Shown here: positions 1-7,282 of the stretch, piece by piece
Position numbering within the stretch: position 1 is the first letter of the stretch
Layout of the letters: the number at the start of each line of letters is the position of its first letter
Made by a program: the position numbers and the translations under genes
NCBI GenBank assembly: GCA_040905305.1
Contig: JBBDRU010000038.1
Span: forward strand, 1 to 11,253
Reading direction: 5' to 3'
Source of the DNA: SHAN690 sp040905305
GTDB taxonomy: Bacteria > Bacteroidota > Bacteroidia > Flavobacteriales_G > Salibacteraceae
Length of the DNA: 11,253 nt
Notes under the pieces: generated by a model
What the model saw: the letters and a program-made list of their open reading frames with translations, nothing else
The model's database searches: none
What the model was told of the DNA's origin: nothing

Positions 1-627
1 GACAACTTAATCAGTAATTACCCTTCTGGCATAGAGGAAAACTTTTGGTTGATGGACCTGCCTTCATATCCAAACACTGAAGGAAGCGTGATCATCATTG
101 ACCCGTTTGGAGATGAAGCTGACCGATTTGATTACCACGAAGACATGCATTTTGCGCTGATCAACGACCCTGATGGAGTTTCATTGGAACGCATCAGTGC
201 TTCACTGCCAACCAATGAAGCTGACAATTGGCACTCGGCTTCCTCCACGGAAAATTATGCTACACCGGGGTATTTAAACTCACAAGATTATGACCCCTCT
301 GATGACGCAGCAGAAGTGTCGTTGAGCGCTGAAATCATATCTCCTGACAATGATGGTTATCAAGATGTGGTAAGCATAAATTATCAATTTAATGAACCGG
401 GATATTTGATGAGCGTTTCCATCTACACTGATAAAGGTGTTTTGATAAACCCCTTGGTTTCAAATCGAATCATTGGAAACGAAGGCTCTTTCATTTGGAA
501 TGGCACGAAAGAGAACGGAGAAAAAGCCCACACCGGAATTCATGTAATCATGGTTGAAGCATTTAACTTGAACAATAAACAAGAGCGTTTTCGATTGCCT
601 ATTGTTGTAGCAACCAAGCTCAATTAG
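1..627 (+). CDS. Lamin-tail domain surface protein, C-terminal part (5' end outside window)
   Basis: The reading frame is open from base 1 to a TAG at 625-627, so 208 C-terminal residues are visible and the true start lies upstream. The first ~90 residues match the second half of a bacterial lamin-tail domain: a stretch with NDPDGVSLERI, then DNWHSA, then a YATPGYLNSQ ending, the usual pattern of these extracellular Ig-fold modules. Residues ~110-195 resemble the FlgD Ig-like module seen at the C-terminus of many Bacteroidota surface proteins: SPDNDGYQD, a central FIWNGTKENGE turn, and a GIHVIMVEAFN strand. There is no canonical T9SS type A sorting motif; the protein ends in RLPIVVATKLN. No catalytic residues are visible. 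It is probably an extracellular structural or adhesive protein. Domain naming is from memory of family patterns; the function is inference. Confidence 0.75.
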   Translation, partial: DNLISNYPSGIEENFWLMDLPSYPNTEGSVIIIDPFGDEADRFDYHEDMHFALINDPDGVSLERISASLPTNEADNWHSASSTENYATPGYLNSQDYDPSDDAAEVSLSAEIISPDNDGYQDVVSINYQFNEPGYLMSVSIYTDKGVLINPLVSNRIIGNEGSFIWNGTKENGEKAHTGIHVIMVEAFNLNNKQERFRLPIVVATKLN

Positions 628-681
628 ATATTACTTACTTGGTTTAGATTTAATTCTGAGATAACAAAATACATTTAAATG

Positions 682-694
682 TTTGCACCTTTGC
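682..694 (+). promoter_or_regulatory. Candidate Bacteroidota -7 promoter element
   Basis: CACCTTTGC at 686-694 differs by one base from the Bacteroidota -7 consensus TAnnTTTG, and sits 25 bp before the ATG at 720. No convincing -33 TTTG was found at the expected distance, so this is a weak call. The element also forms a short dyad, TTGCA (683-687) and TGCAA (692-696). Confidence 0.3.
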
Positions 695-719
695 AATAAG
701 TTAAACAAAACTATACGAC

Positions 720-3377
720 ATGAAAAATCATTTACTCGCTGCTGCGGTTGTGTTTTGCTCGCTCTCCGCAATGGCTCAATGGTCAGTAACTACACTTGGC
801 TCGACTACGGATACCATAACTTTTGATGCTACATTTTCAGGGGTTACTAATGGAACTTTTACAGGCGATGGACTTGAAGCTTCACCGGCATCGGGTCGGC
901 TTGATTCAGATGCATGGAAAATCACAGGAATGTCCGATGGGAGTTCCTCCTTTGGAGGCACTGCAACCAGCGGTGATTTTGCACGAGGAAGTTCTTCGGG
1001 CGGAGTTGTTTCCGGAGGAACATACGCTTTTGAGGTGATGACAGGAGACACCGCTTTGGGCGTTCAACCTGGAGGAAGTGACTGGACACCGGGAGACATC
1101 ATTCTCCGATTGATCAACAACACAGGTTCGAATGTGGACTCCGTATATGTTGGTTATGACTTATACGTTTACAATGATCAGGGAAGAGGCAACACATTTA
1201 ATTTTTCATACGCAGTAAATGATTCAACATCTTTTACGGCTGTTCCTGAACTAAATGATACCTCTACAGAAACCGCTTCGGCAACCCCTGCCTGGGTGGC
1301 ATTTCCAAAAAGCGCAATGGTTTACGCACCAATGTCAAATGGCGATACACTCTACCTGGTTTGGACTGGAAACGATGCCGTAGGCGGAGGAAGCAGAGAT
1401 GAGTTTGCTTTGGATAATATTGCTGTTGAACTTTACGAAGCAGCACCGGCACCTACGGGCTTACCGACCTACCCTATTTCAATGTTAAACACAGAGGATG
1501 TTGATGGTGTTGCCGACTCATTGGGCGTACAATGCTTTACCCAAGGTGTTGTGATGGGGGTTGACCTTCGTGGTGGTGCCGGATACAGTTTTACCATTTG
1601 GGATAATGGCGGAATCAACGTCTTTTCTACAGTGGATGTTGATGGCTATGTTGTTACCGAAGGCGACTCGGTTTTTCTTCGTGGCACTGTAGGTCAATAC
1701 AATGGGTTAACACAATTCGAACCGGATTCCATTGCATTGATCAACTCAGGAAATTCAATTCCTCCAGCAACAGTAGTTACTTCACTTGATGAATCTACCG
1801 AGTCTGAATTAGTTCGAGTAGAAAATTTTTGGGTGCAATCTATTTCTGGTAGCAATTACACATTAAGCAACGGAACCAATGATGTTGTTATGAGAATCGA
1901 TGACGATACGGATATTCCCGGAAACGTAACATTTGCTCTAGGCGACACCATTTGCTACGTGATTGGTATTGGAGGTCAATTTGACTTTTCGTCTCCTTTC
2001 ACGGGGGGATATCAATTCTTCCCACAACGTGCAGCAGACATAGATAATTCGTGTGGAAGCATCCCTCCTGCTCCTGTACCCTACTATCCTATTGCTGACA
2101 TCAACAATGATGATTCCCTCGGTATGCCCGATTCTATTGGGGTATATTGCTGGACAAAAGGTGTTGTATTAGGTATAGACTTTGACGGAAATGCGGGACT
2201 TTCTTTCACACTTTGGGATGAAGAAGGAATCAATATTTTCAACTTTAATGATGTGAGCAACTATGTGGTTGCTGAAGGAGATTCATTGATGGTAAGAGGA
2301 ACCATTGATTTTTACAATGGATTAACGGAGCTTTTCGTTGATTCGATTGAAGTTATAAATTCAGGTAACCCAGTCCCAGACCCAATGGAAGTAAATGCAC
2401 CTGCACAGAGCACTGAGTCAGAGCCCATTGTTATCCAGAATGTTAGAGTTATTGATCCTGCTCAGTGGCCTAACGGTAGCTCTTCGGGATGGAACATTGA
2501 TTTATTGACGTGTAACAATGACACTATCGTAATGAGAATAGATTCTGATACTGATATCGATGAAAACTGGCCGGCTGCTCCCAATGGCTTATTCCATGTT
2601 AGAGGTATCGGTGGTCAATTTGATAACAGCTCTCCATTCTTAGATAATTATCAAATTTTCCCTGTCTATCCGGGCGATTTAGACACTAATGCGTCATCTG
2701 GTGCTTTGCTTTCTATCGTTATAAACGAGTTGATGGCCAACAATACCAGCACTATTGAAGATGAAAACGGTGAGTTTGATTCTTGGATCGAACTTTACAA
2801 CCCCAGCTCAACAAGCATTGATCTTGCGGGTATATACATGAGTGATGATGCTTCACAACCCATGAAATATCAAGTTCCTGCTTCATCAACGGCAACTTTA
2901 GACGCTAACGGCTATACGCTTGTTTGGGCAGACAATCAATCAGCACAGGGCGATTTACATACCAATTTCACATTGAATGCCGGTGGTGGTTTTGTTTCTG
3001 TAAGTCAGGCTTCGGGTTGTGAAACTCAAACAATCGACTCTATTGATTACATCGCTTTAGGTGAAAATGAATCTTACGGCCGGGAAGCAGATGGCGGAAC
3101 ACCTTGGGTTATCTTCAGCGAAGGAACACCAAATGCCATGAATCAGTATTTGGCTGTTGAAGAAGCATCCACTTCTGCATTTAAAGCATGGCCTAACCCC
3201 AACAATGGTGGATTGCTATATTTCAACCAGCCGGTTTCCTACAAATTGTATAATGTGATGGGTCAATTGGTCATGACGGGGATCAACACCAACCAAGCCA
3301 ACCTTTCAGCATTGGACAATGGCATTTACCTTGTTGAAACCATTACTGGAGAAGCGTTTAAGGTGATAGTGAAATAG
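720..3377 (+). CDS. T9SS type A sorting domain protein with duplicated module and lamin-tail domain
   Basis: This 885-residue protein starts with a Sec signal peptide (residues 1-19, probable cut after AMA before Q20). Residues ~21-240 form a Ser/Gly/Thr-rich, probably beta-rich module ending in DEFALDNIAVE, reminiscent of lectin-like or choice-of-anchor domains. Two homologous ~195-residue modules follow (about 248-442 and 453-655), each with a GVVxGxD...FTxWD...GIN core and an IGGQFD...SPF...YQxFP tail. They resemble the OB-fold-like modules found beside extracellular nucleases, but no nuclease domain is present. A lamin-tail domain occupies about 664-808 (IVINELMANN, SWIELYNPSS, GTPNAMN). 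The end is a T9SS type A sorting domain, about 820-885 (WPNPNNGG, YNVMGQLV, DNGIYLVE, terminal K). It is likely exported by Sec, then T9SS, to the surface or medium. The ATG follows a 92-bp gap and a strong terminator lies downstream, so it is probably monocistronic. Its function is unknown; adhesive or matrix binding is inference. Confidence 0.85.
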   Translation: MKNHLLAAAVVFCSLSAMAQWSVTTLGSTTDTITFDATFSGVTNGTFTGDGLEASPASGRLDSDAWKITGMSDGSSSFGGTATSGDFARGSSSGGVVSGGTYAFEVMTGDTALGVQPGGSDWTPGDIILRLINNTGSNVDSVYVGYDLYVYNDQGRGNTFNFSYAVNDSTSFTAVPELNDTSTETASATPAWVAFPKSAMVYAPMSNGDTLYLVWTGNDAVGGGSRDEFALDNIAVELYEAAPAPTGLPTYPISMLNTEDVDGVADSLGVQCFTQGVVMGVDLRGGAGYSFTIWDNGGINVFSTVDVDGYVVTEGDSVFLRGTVGQYNGLTQFEPDSIALINSGNSIPPATVVTSLDESTESELVRVENFWVQSISGSNYTLSNGTNDVVMRIDDDTDIPGNVTFALGDTICYVIGIGGQFDFSSPFTGGYQFFPQRAADIDNSCGSIPPAPVPYYPIADINNDDSLGMPDSIGVYCWTKGVVLGIDFDGNAGLSFTLWDEEGINIFNFNDVSNYVVAEGDSLMVRGTIDFYNGLTELFVDSIEVINSGNPVPDPMEVNAPAQSTESEPIVIQNVRVIDPAQWPNGSSSGWNIDLLTCNNDTIVMRIDSDTDIDENWPAAPNGLFHVRGIGGQFDNSSPFLDNYQIFPVYPGDLDTNASSGALLSIVINELMANNTSTIEDENGEFDSWIELYNPSSTSIDLAGIYMSDDASQPMKYQVPASSTATLDANGYTLVWADNQSAQGDLHTNFTLNAGGGFVSVSQASGCETQTIDSIDYIALGENESYGREADGGTPWVIFSEGTPNAMNQYLAVEEASTSAFKAWPNPNNGGLLYFNQPVSYKLYNVMGQLVMTGINTNQANLSALDNGIYLVETITGEAFKVIVK
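1461..2045 (+). repeat. Internal protein-level repeat, copy 1
   Basis: This segment encodes residues ~248-442 of the 885-residue T9SS protein and aligns along its length with copy 2. Shared landmarks are YPI near the start, DSLGV/DSIGV followed by TQGVV/TKGVV, the FTIWD/FTLWD core, GDSVFLRGT/GDSLMVRGT, INSGN, MRID.DTDI and GIGGQFD. The DNA is well diverged, so the duplication is not recent. Confidence 0.8.
2076..2684 (+). repeat. Internal protein-level repeat, copy 2
   Basis: This segment encodes residues ~453-655 and is the second copy of the module. It carries the same ordered landmarks as copy 1 and a few extra residues around QWPNGSSSGWN, before the shared VMRIDSDTDI stretch. The lamin-tail domain follows directly. 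Confidence 0.8.
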
Positions 3378-3397
3378 CCTTTCCCTCATAAATAACC

Positions 3398-3428
3398 AAA
3401 AGGCTATCCTGATAGGATAGCCTTTTTT
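3398..3428 (+). terminator. Intrinsic terminator of the 885-residue T9SS protein gene
   Basis: A perfect 13-bp inverted repeat (3398-3410 paired with 3414-3426) has a GAT loop, with core AGGCTATCCT / AGGATAGCCT. It runs straight into six T residues (3423-3428) on the plus strand. It starts 21 bp after the TAG stop at 3375-3377. The minus strand has only a four-T run, so it mainly serves the plus strand. Confidence 0.9.
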
Positions 3429-3484
3429 ATTTCCGACTAATCTGAAATGCATCAACTTTCGATCTTGCTTTTTGTTTAATAAGC

Positions 3485-3865
3485 ATGATACGGGAAGAAG
3501 CGATTACAGCGCTGCGTCCGCGGCTAGACCTTACCAAGGCTACGAATGAGGTGGAACAATTTCAGAACACGGTATTACGACCTATTTTAAAAGTTCAAAA
3601 TGAATTGATGATTGAGCTTGCAAAAGACTACGTGCACCGAACGTTCAAAAGTTTCAATGCTTTAAAAGTATCCGTTCAAAAACAGCTTATAGTACAAGCA
3701 AGTAAACGAAATCATAAAATCAGAAGCATGTTGATCTATACAGGGATAGGACTATTAACCAGAGAGGAATTGTCGCTCTATCTTCAGCATCGTGCAGAAT
3801 TTAATAAGCGCATTATCAGTATGGGCACAGAACGAGTCATCTCACAAATAGACTTATTGTTTTAA
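3485..3865 (+). CDS. Conserved small Bacteroidota protein of unknown function
   Basis: This 126-residue basic, probably helical protein has no signal peptide or clear membrane segment and is likely cytoplasmic. The pattern is recognisable: an FQNTVLRPILKVQNEL helix (residues 26-41), and a C-terminal half with LTREELSLYLQHRAEFNKR (91-109) and ERVISQIDLLF (116-126). From memory, this matches a family of ~130-residue Bacteroidota proteins sharing FQN..LRPI.K.QN and EEY..Y....S.LNKR..., some of which are automatically labelled 'glyoxalase'. I see no glyoxalase (VOC) metal motif, so I do not adopt that name. The gene starts with ATG 57 bp after the terminator of the preceding gene, so it needs its own promoter; none is clear. 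Its TAA is 3 bp from the stop codon of the convergent serine hydrolase gene. Translation is well supported; the function is not known. Confidence 0.75.
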   Translation: MIREEAITALRPRLDLTKATNEVEQFQNTVLRPILKVQNELMIELAKDYVHRTFKSFNALKVSVQKQLIVQASKRNHKIRSMLIYTGIGLLTREELSLYLQHRAEFNKRIISMGTERVISQIDLLF

Positions 3866-3868
3866 TTA

Positions 3869-5368
3869 TCAATCTATTCGTTTAAAGGCCAGTTTATCGA
3901 AGTGAAAATCATAATTGGGTAAATCAATCGTAAAGCCATCTACATCATTTGAGTTGACAATGAATTTGACAATTCCATAAGTCAGGAACGGATCGTTATG
4001 ATCAAAGCGAAAAGCGTGATCACTCCAAGGTGTCAATCGTCCACTGAACAAAGCTGCAGCAGGAAGTAGCTTCATTCTCAAGCCATCGTTGTCAAGCTTA
4101 ATTTCTGCCTTACCATACAACTCATCTTCATAAACCCCAGCGTACTTGCTTATTTCCAGTAGTTGTGGTGTTTCCATTTTCGTTTTTAACCGTTGTTGCT
4201 TTTGATCCTCCTCCCTTTTAGCTGCATTTTCTTTAAATCGTAAAAATGTCTCTTGCCAGACTTGAAAATCATTATCCATTGCCCAATCGATAGCGGCATA
4301 CATCATGAGTGTTGGAACTGAAGTCATATCATTGGTTAAAATGACTATACCCAGCGACTCCTCAGGAACCAATGCGATTTTCGTAATGTAACCTGGAAGC
4401 CCTCCGCCATGATGAATAACTTTTCTTCCATTGTAGTCCATCAGAAACCAACCTAAACCATAACCTTTAAAATGCGAATTATTTGCCTTATCAAAAGCCC
4501 CTAAAGACAATGGAGTATGCATGGACCATAGTTTGTTAATCGCGTCTTCAGACAAAAGCGTGACATCATTATATACCCCATTGTTTAACCAAAACCTCAT
4601 CCATGAAGTCATATCTCCTGTTGACGAGTTTAAAGAAGCTGTTGCGCCACTGTTGTCATAACTGAGCATAGGAATTTCGTCTCCATCTATATGTGGTTTC
4701 GCAATATTTTCTGATCGCGAAAACTGGTCAAAGGATGAAGTCGTGCTATTCATTTGCAACGGTTCCAGTATTCTTGTCTTTACAAATTCATCCCATGTAG
4801 CGCCCGTAACCTCTTCAATTACCTCACCAGCGGTCATGTACATCAGGTTTTGATAACCAAACTCATCTCTAAACCCATTACTTGGGACTCTGTATTGTAT
4901 GCGTTTTACTGCTTCCTCACGGGTGTAATTACTCCCATACCAAAGCAAGTCACCATCAAAGGTTTCTAGCCCGCTCCTATGAGCAAGCAAATCTTCAATC
5001 GTCATATTTTGAGTAACATATGTGTCGTGCATCTTAAACCATGGTAAATGATCTATTACCTTGTCTTCCCAGTCTAACTTTTCCTCATCAACTAACATCC
5101 CAATTGATACAGAGGTAAAGGCCTTGGATAATGAAGCAATGGCATATAACGTATTTTCATCGGGTTCCATTTCGCTTTTATTGCCAACGCCAAAACTGCT
5201 TACCACCATATTGTCTTTCACAATGATCACAGCCATCGAGGGCAATTCAAATTTGGCCGCTGTTTCGCGTGCAAACGCCTCAAAATCTTCAGCTTCACGT
5301 TGTGCTTTCAAAACGAAAACCTGAAACAATAGAGCTGCGGTGAAAGAAAGTAGTTTTAATTTGATCAT
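3869..5368 (-). CDS. Secreted serine hydrolase, class C beta-lactamase/penicillin-binding protein fold, with C-terminal DUF3471-like domain
   Basis: This is a 499-residue protein with an N-terminal signal peptide (hydrophobic residues 6-20, probable cut near KAQ at 21-23). There is no lipobox cysteine, so it is likely periplasmic or secreted. The PF00144-type catalytic core (about 28-370) shows all three expected motifs: SLSK (nucleophile S79, K82), YQN (Y172, N174) and HGG (H320-G322, within a HHGGG run). Surrounding patterns are also typical: LLAHRSGL, GYGLGW, GLPGY, ESLGIVILTN. Residues ~400-495 (YAGVYEDELYGKAEI...GLRMKLLP) look like the DUF3471 beta domain that often follows this core. 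Such proteins act as D-amino-acid or peptidoglycan peptidases, esterases or beta-lactamases; the substrate cannot be told from sequence. It is the last gene of the minus-strand block. The upstream gene's terminator at 5407-5443 leaves only 38 bp before the ATG, where no clear promoter is visible. Confidence 0.9.
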   Translation of the reverse strand: MIKLKLLSFTAALLFQVFVLKAQREAEDFEAFARETAAKFELPSMAVIIVKDNMVVSSFGVGNKSEMEPDENTLYAIASLSKAFTSVSIGMLVDEEKLDWEDKVIDHLPWFKMHDTYVTQNMTIEDLLAHRSGLETFDGDLLWYGSNYTREEAVKRIQYRVPSNGFRDEFGYQNLMYMTAGEVIEEVTGATWDEFVKTRILEPLQMNSTTSSFDQFSRSENIAKPHIDGDEIPMLSYDNSGATASLNSSTGDMTSWMRFWLNNGVYNDVTLLSEDAINKLWSMHTPLSLGAFDKANNSHFKGYGLGWFLMDYNGRKVIHHGGGLPGYITKIALVPEESLGIVILTNDMTSVPTLMMYAAIDWAMDNDFQVWQETFLRFKENAAKREEDQKQQRLKTKMETPQLLEISKYAGVYEDELYGKAEIKLDNDGLRMKLLPAAALFSGRLTPWSDHAFRFDHNDPFLTYGIVKFIVNSNDVDGFTIDLPNYDFHFDKLAFKRID

Positions 5369-5406
5369 CTTAGCTTATAATAAATAATGGAGCGCAAATT
5401 AAATGC

Positions 5407-5443
5407 AAAAAAAATGGGTCGCGTAGGTGGGCGACCCATTTTT
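5407..5443 (-). terminator. Intrinsic terminator after the 584-residue T9SS protein gene
   Basis: A perfect 13-bp inverted repeat (5410-5422 with 5431-5443; core ATGGGTCGC / GCGACCCAT) has an 8-nt loop. On the minus strand it is followed by eight T residues (complement of 5407-5414). It begins 21 bp past the TAA of the gene that ends at 5465. The A-rich left flank makes the minus strand the clear direction. Confidence 0.9.
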
Positions 5444-5464
5444 ATGATAGTAGGTGTAAGTGCT

Positions 5465-7219
5465 TTACAACTTGACAACGCGAAGGTTTCCTTCATCCGA
5501 AGCCGTTCGAATTTTTAAGAAATATATACCTCTTGCAAGTCCCGAAAGATCGATTGAATTTACTCCATTCGCCTGATCGATAGTTGATATATGTCTTCCG
5601 GAGGCATCCATTAGGTGGATCCGGGCATCGATTAATTCACTTGGCCAACTGAAATTAATCAATCCATTTGTTGGGTTAGGATAAAAATTAAACGCTGCTG
5701 CAATGGGATTATCGACTCCTACATTGTCGATATCTATGGACGCCATTCCCTCACACCCATATTCATCAACTACAGTAACAGAATATGACCCATTTTCAGT
5801 GACTAATAACGTTTTGGAAGTGTCACCATTGCTCCAGGTGTAGTTATTGTAATCTTGGCTTGTACCTAGCCTGATATTCAATGTTGAAGTATATTTCACT
5901 GTTATATTAGGTTCAGGGAGAGGTCTGTCAATAACGGTAAACTCTCCGTCTGTGAAGCAGCCATTGGAAGCTTGAGCTTCTAGCCAAAAGCTTCCCCCGG
6001 TACTCACAATAAAACTGTCAGCTGTTGAAAGTACACTGTTAGTGTCATTTGCGTTTCCCCAAGCATAACTGATGAATGCTTGAGCAGTTGAAACGACAAC
6101 ATCATCACCATCACAAAGGTCTATTTGGCTTCCAGGAAAAAATGTTGGTGGATCCAACTCCGTAACAGTTAATGTCATCGTATCTCCACCAGTACAGCCA
6201 TTTGTCCCTTCATAACTGGCCCAATAAGTTCCAGCTTGGTTAACGGTTGTAACAATGCCAGTAGAATTATCAAACCAAGTAACTGTTGCTCCGGCAGGGT
6301 TAGCAAACAATGTATAAGGCAAAATTTCAGGGCAAACAGTATCGTCTTCTAGTTCGTATTTTGGAACGGGTTTAATATTGATGTAAGCATCGTCTTTAAC
6401 CCCACACAAGGTTGCTGTATCATATATTGTCACTGCATAATACCCAGAAGTATCTGTTGTGATGCTTTGAACAGTTGGTCCGACATTCCATAGGTAGGCC
6501 AAATTAGACCCCGAGGCATTTGCGGTCAACGTGATAGAAGGCCCTTCACAAAAAGCTGAATCCTCAAGTGGGGTTACGATAGTTGGCTTATTTGCACCCA
6601 GACAACCATATACGCGAAAAACCACATCACCATAATCCACTGCAACACAAGATGGATCAGTCAAAGGAGTCCAATTGGTACATCCGGCTGCAAAGCCCCC
6701 GCCCAAATTTTCCCAAAGCGCCTCATTTCCTGTTTGTGATGAATCGAGTCGCCAATACCATAGCCCTTCAACATTTCCATTCACAACATAATCTTTTCTC
6801 GCAGCAAAGGCAACCCAGTAGGTTCCTGCACTTAGTTGTAAAGGCGTAGGAATTGGGGCGTTGAGCGATCCATTGTTATCGGGATCCATATTGGCTTCAA
6901 TGGTGTCCGCATAAACCAAAGTTCCGGGCATCCCGCTATTATCTTGATAAATTTGAAAGGTGACCCCAGCCTCTTCAGTTACCGCAGCACCTGTAGAGTA
7001 AAACCCATAAGCTTTTATTGAATCCAAATACCATGTTTCTCCGGCAGGTACAACAAAATCATCAGCAATACGTGAATCATACGTTTGATATACTGGACCA
7101 AAATCTTGAGAAACCAAGCCGCTGGTAGTGACTCCTGAAGTTTGATCATACAAAAGAGCCTGAGCAAACCCAGTGCTTAAATAGCTCATTAAAAAACTAA
7201 GTAGTAAAAATTTCTTCAT
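5465..7219 (-). CDS. T9SS type A sorting domain protein with Ig-like repeats (paralogue B)
   Basis: This 584-residue protein has a Sec signal peptide (cut probably after GFA or Q20). The N-terminal module (about 21-206) contains SQDF, IADDFVVPAGETWYLDSI, GTYWVAFAARKD and GLWYW. Four Ig/PKD-like modules follow (about 212-284, 286-352, 358-430, 434-500), recognisable by repeated W...G.Y.V...GC patterns such as YTWSNGDTS and GSYSVTVVDEYGCEG. The T9SS type A sorting domain covers about 508-584 (NFYPNPTNG, MDASGRHI, ARGIYFLKI). It is closely related in order and sequence to the gene directly upstream (9049-7283), so the two are tandem duplicates. No catalytic motif is seen; an adhesive or surface-structural role is inferred. 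The ATG lies only 14 bp after the poly-U side of the upstream gene's terminator, so transcription may depend partly on readthrough or on a promoter overlapping the hairpin. Confidence 0.88.
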   Translation of the reverse strand: MKKFLLLSFLMSYLSTGFAQALLYDQTSGVTTSGLVSQDFGPVYQTYDSRIADDFVVPAGETWYLDSIKAYGFYSTGAAVTEEAGVTFQIYQDNSGMPGTLVYADTIEANMDPDNNGSLNAPIPTPLQLSAGTYWVAFAARKDYVVNGNVEGLWYWRLDSSQTGNEALWENLGGGFAAGCTNWTPLTDPSCVAVDYGDVVFRVYGCLGANKPTIVTPLEDSAFCEGPSITLTANASGSNLAYLWNVGPTVQSITTDTSGYYAVTIYDTATLCGVKDDAYINIKPVPKYELEDDTVCPEILPYTLFANPAGATVTWFDNSTGIVTTVNQAGTYWASYEGTNGCTGGDTMTLTVTELDPPTFFPGSQIDLCDGDDVVVSTAQAFISYAWGNANDTNSVLSTADSFIVSTGGSFWLEAQASNGCFTDGEFTVIDRPLPEPNITVKYTSTLNIRLGTSQDYNNYTWSNGDTSKTLLVTENGSYSVTVVDEYGCEGMASIDIDNVGVDNPIAAAFNFYPNPTNGLINFSWPSELIDARIHLMDASGRHISTIDQANGVNSIDLSGLARGIYFLKIRTASDEGNLRVVKL

Positions 7220-7233
7220 CTCCCATTTTAATT

Positions 7234-7264
7234 AAAAAAACAGATGGGTCATCAAACCCATCTG
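7234..7264 (-). terminator. Intrinsic terminator between the two T9SS paralogues
   Basis: A perfect 9-bp inverted repeat, CAGATGGGT (7241-7249) and ACCCATCTG (7256-7264), has a 6-nt loop. On the minus strand it is followed by seven T residues (complement of 7234-7240). It starts 18 bp after the stop of the 588-residue gene and ends only 14 bp before the next ATG. Its ATGGGTC core also occurs in the terminator at 5407-5443. Confidence 0.82.
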
Positions 7265-7282
7265 CTTAAATTTTGAATACAA

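Noticed and set aside
683..696. Dyad TTGCA-N4-TGCAA as an operator
   Set aside because: The arms are only 5 bp and coincide with the candidate -7 promoter element, which is enough to explain the sequence.
776..1051. 91-codon minus-strand frame opposite the N-terminus of the 885-residue protein
   Set aside because: Its Pro/Ser-rich composition is the reverse-strand reading of a Gly/Ser-rich coding region; there is no independent support.
3485..3865. Naming the 126-residue protein a glyoxalase
   Set aside because: No VOC-fold metal ligands or motif are visible; the label appears to come from automatic annotation of relatives and is not supported here.
3869..5368. Calling the serine hydrolase an antibiotic-resistance beta-lactamase (AmpC)
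   Set aside because: It has the SxxK, YxN and HGG motifs of the broad PF00144 family but a C-terminal DUF3471-like domain, and a KTG motif typical of true AmpC is not seen; the family is mostly peptidases and esterases.
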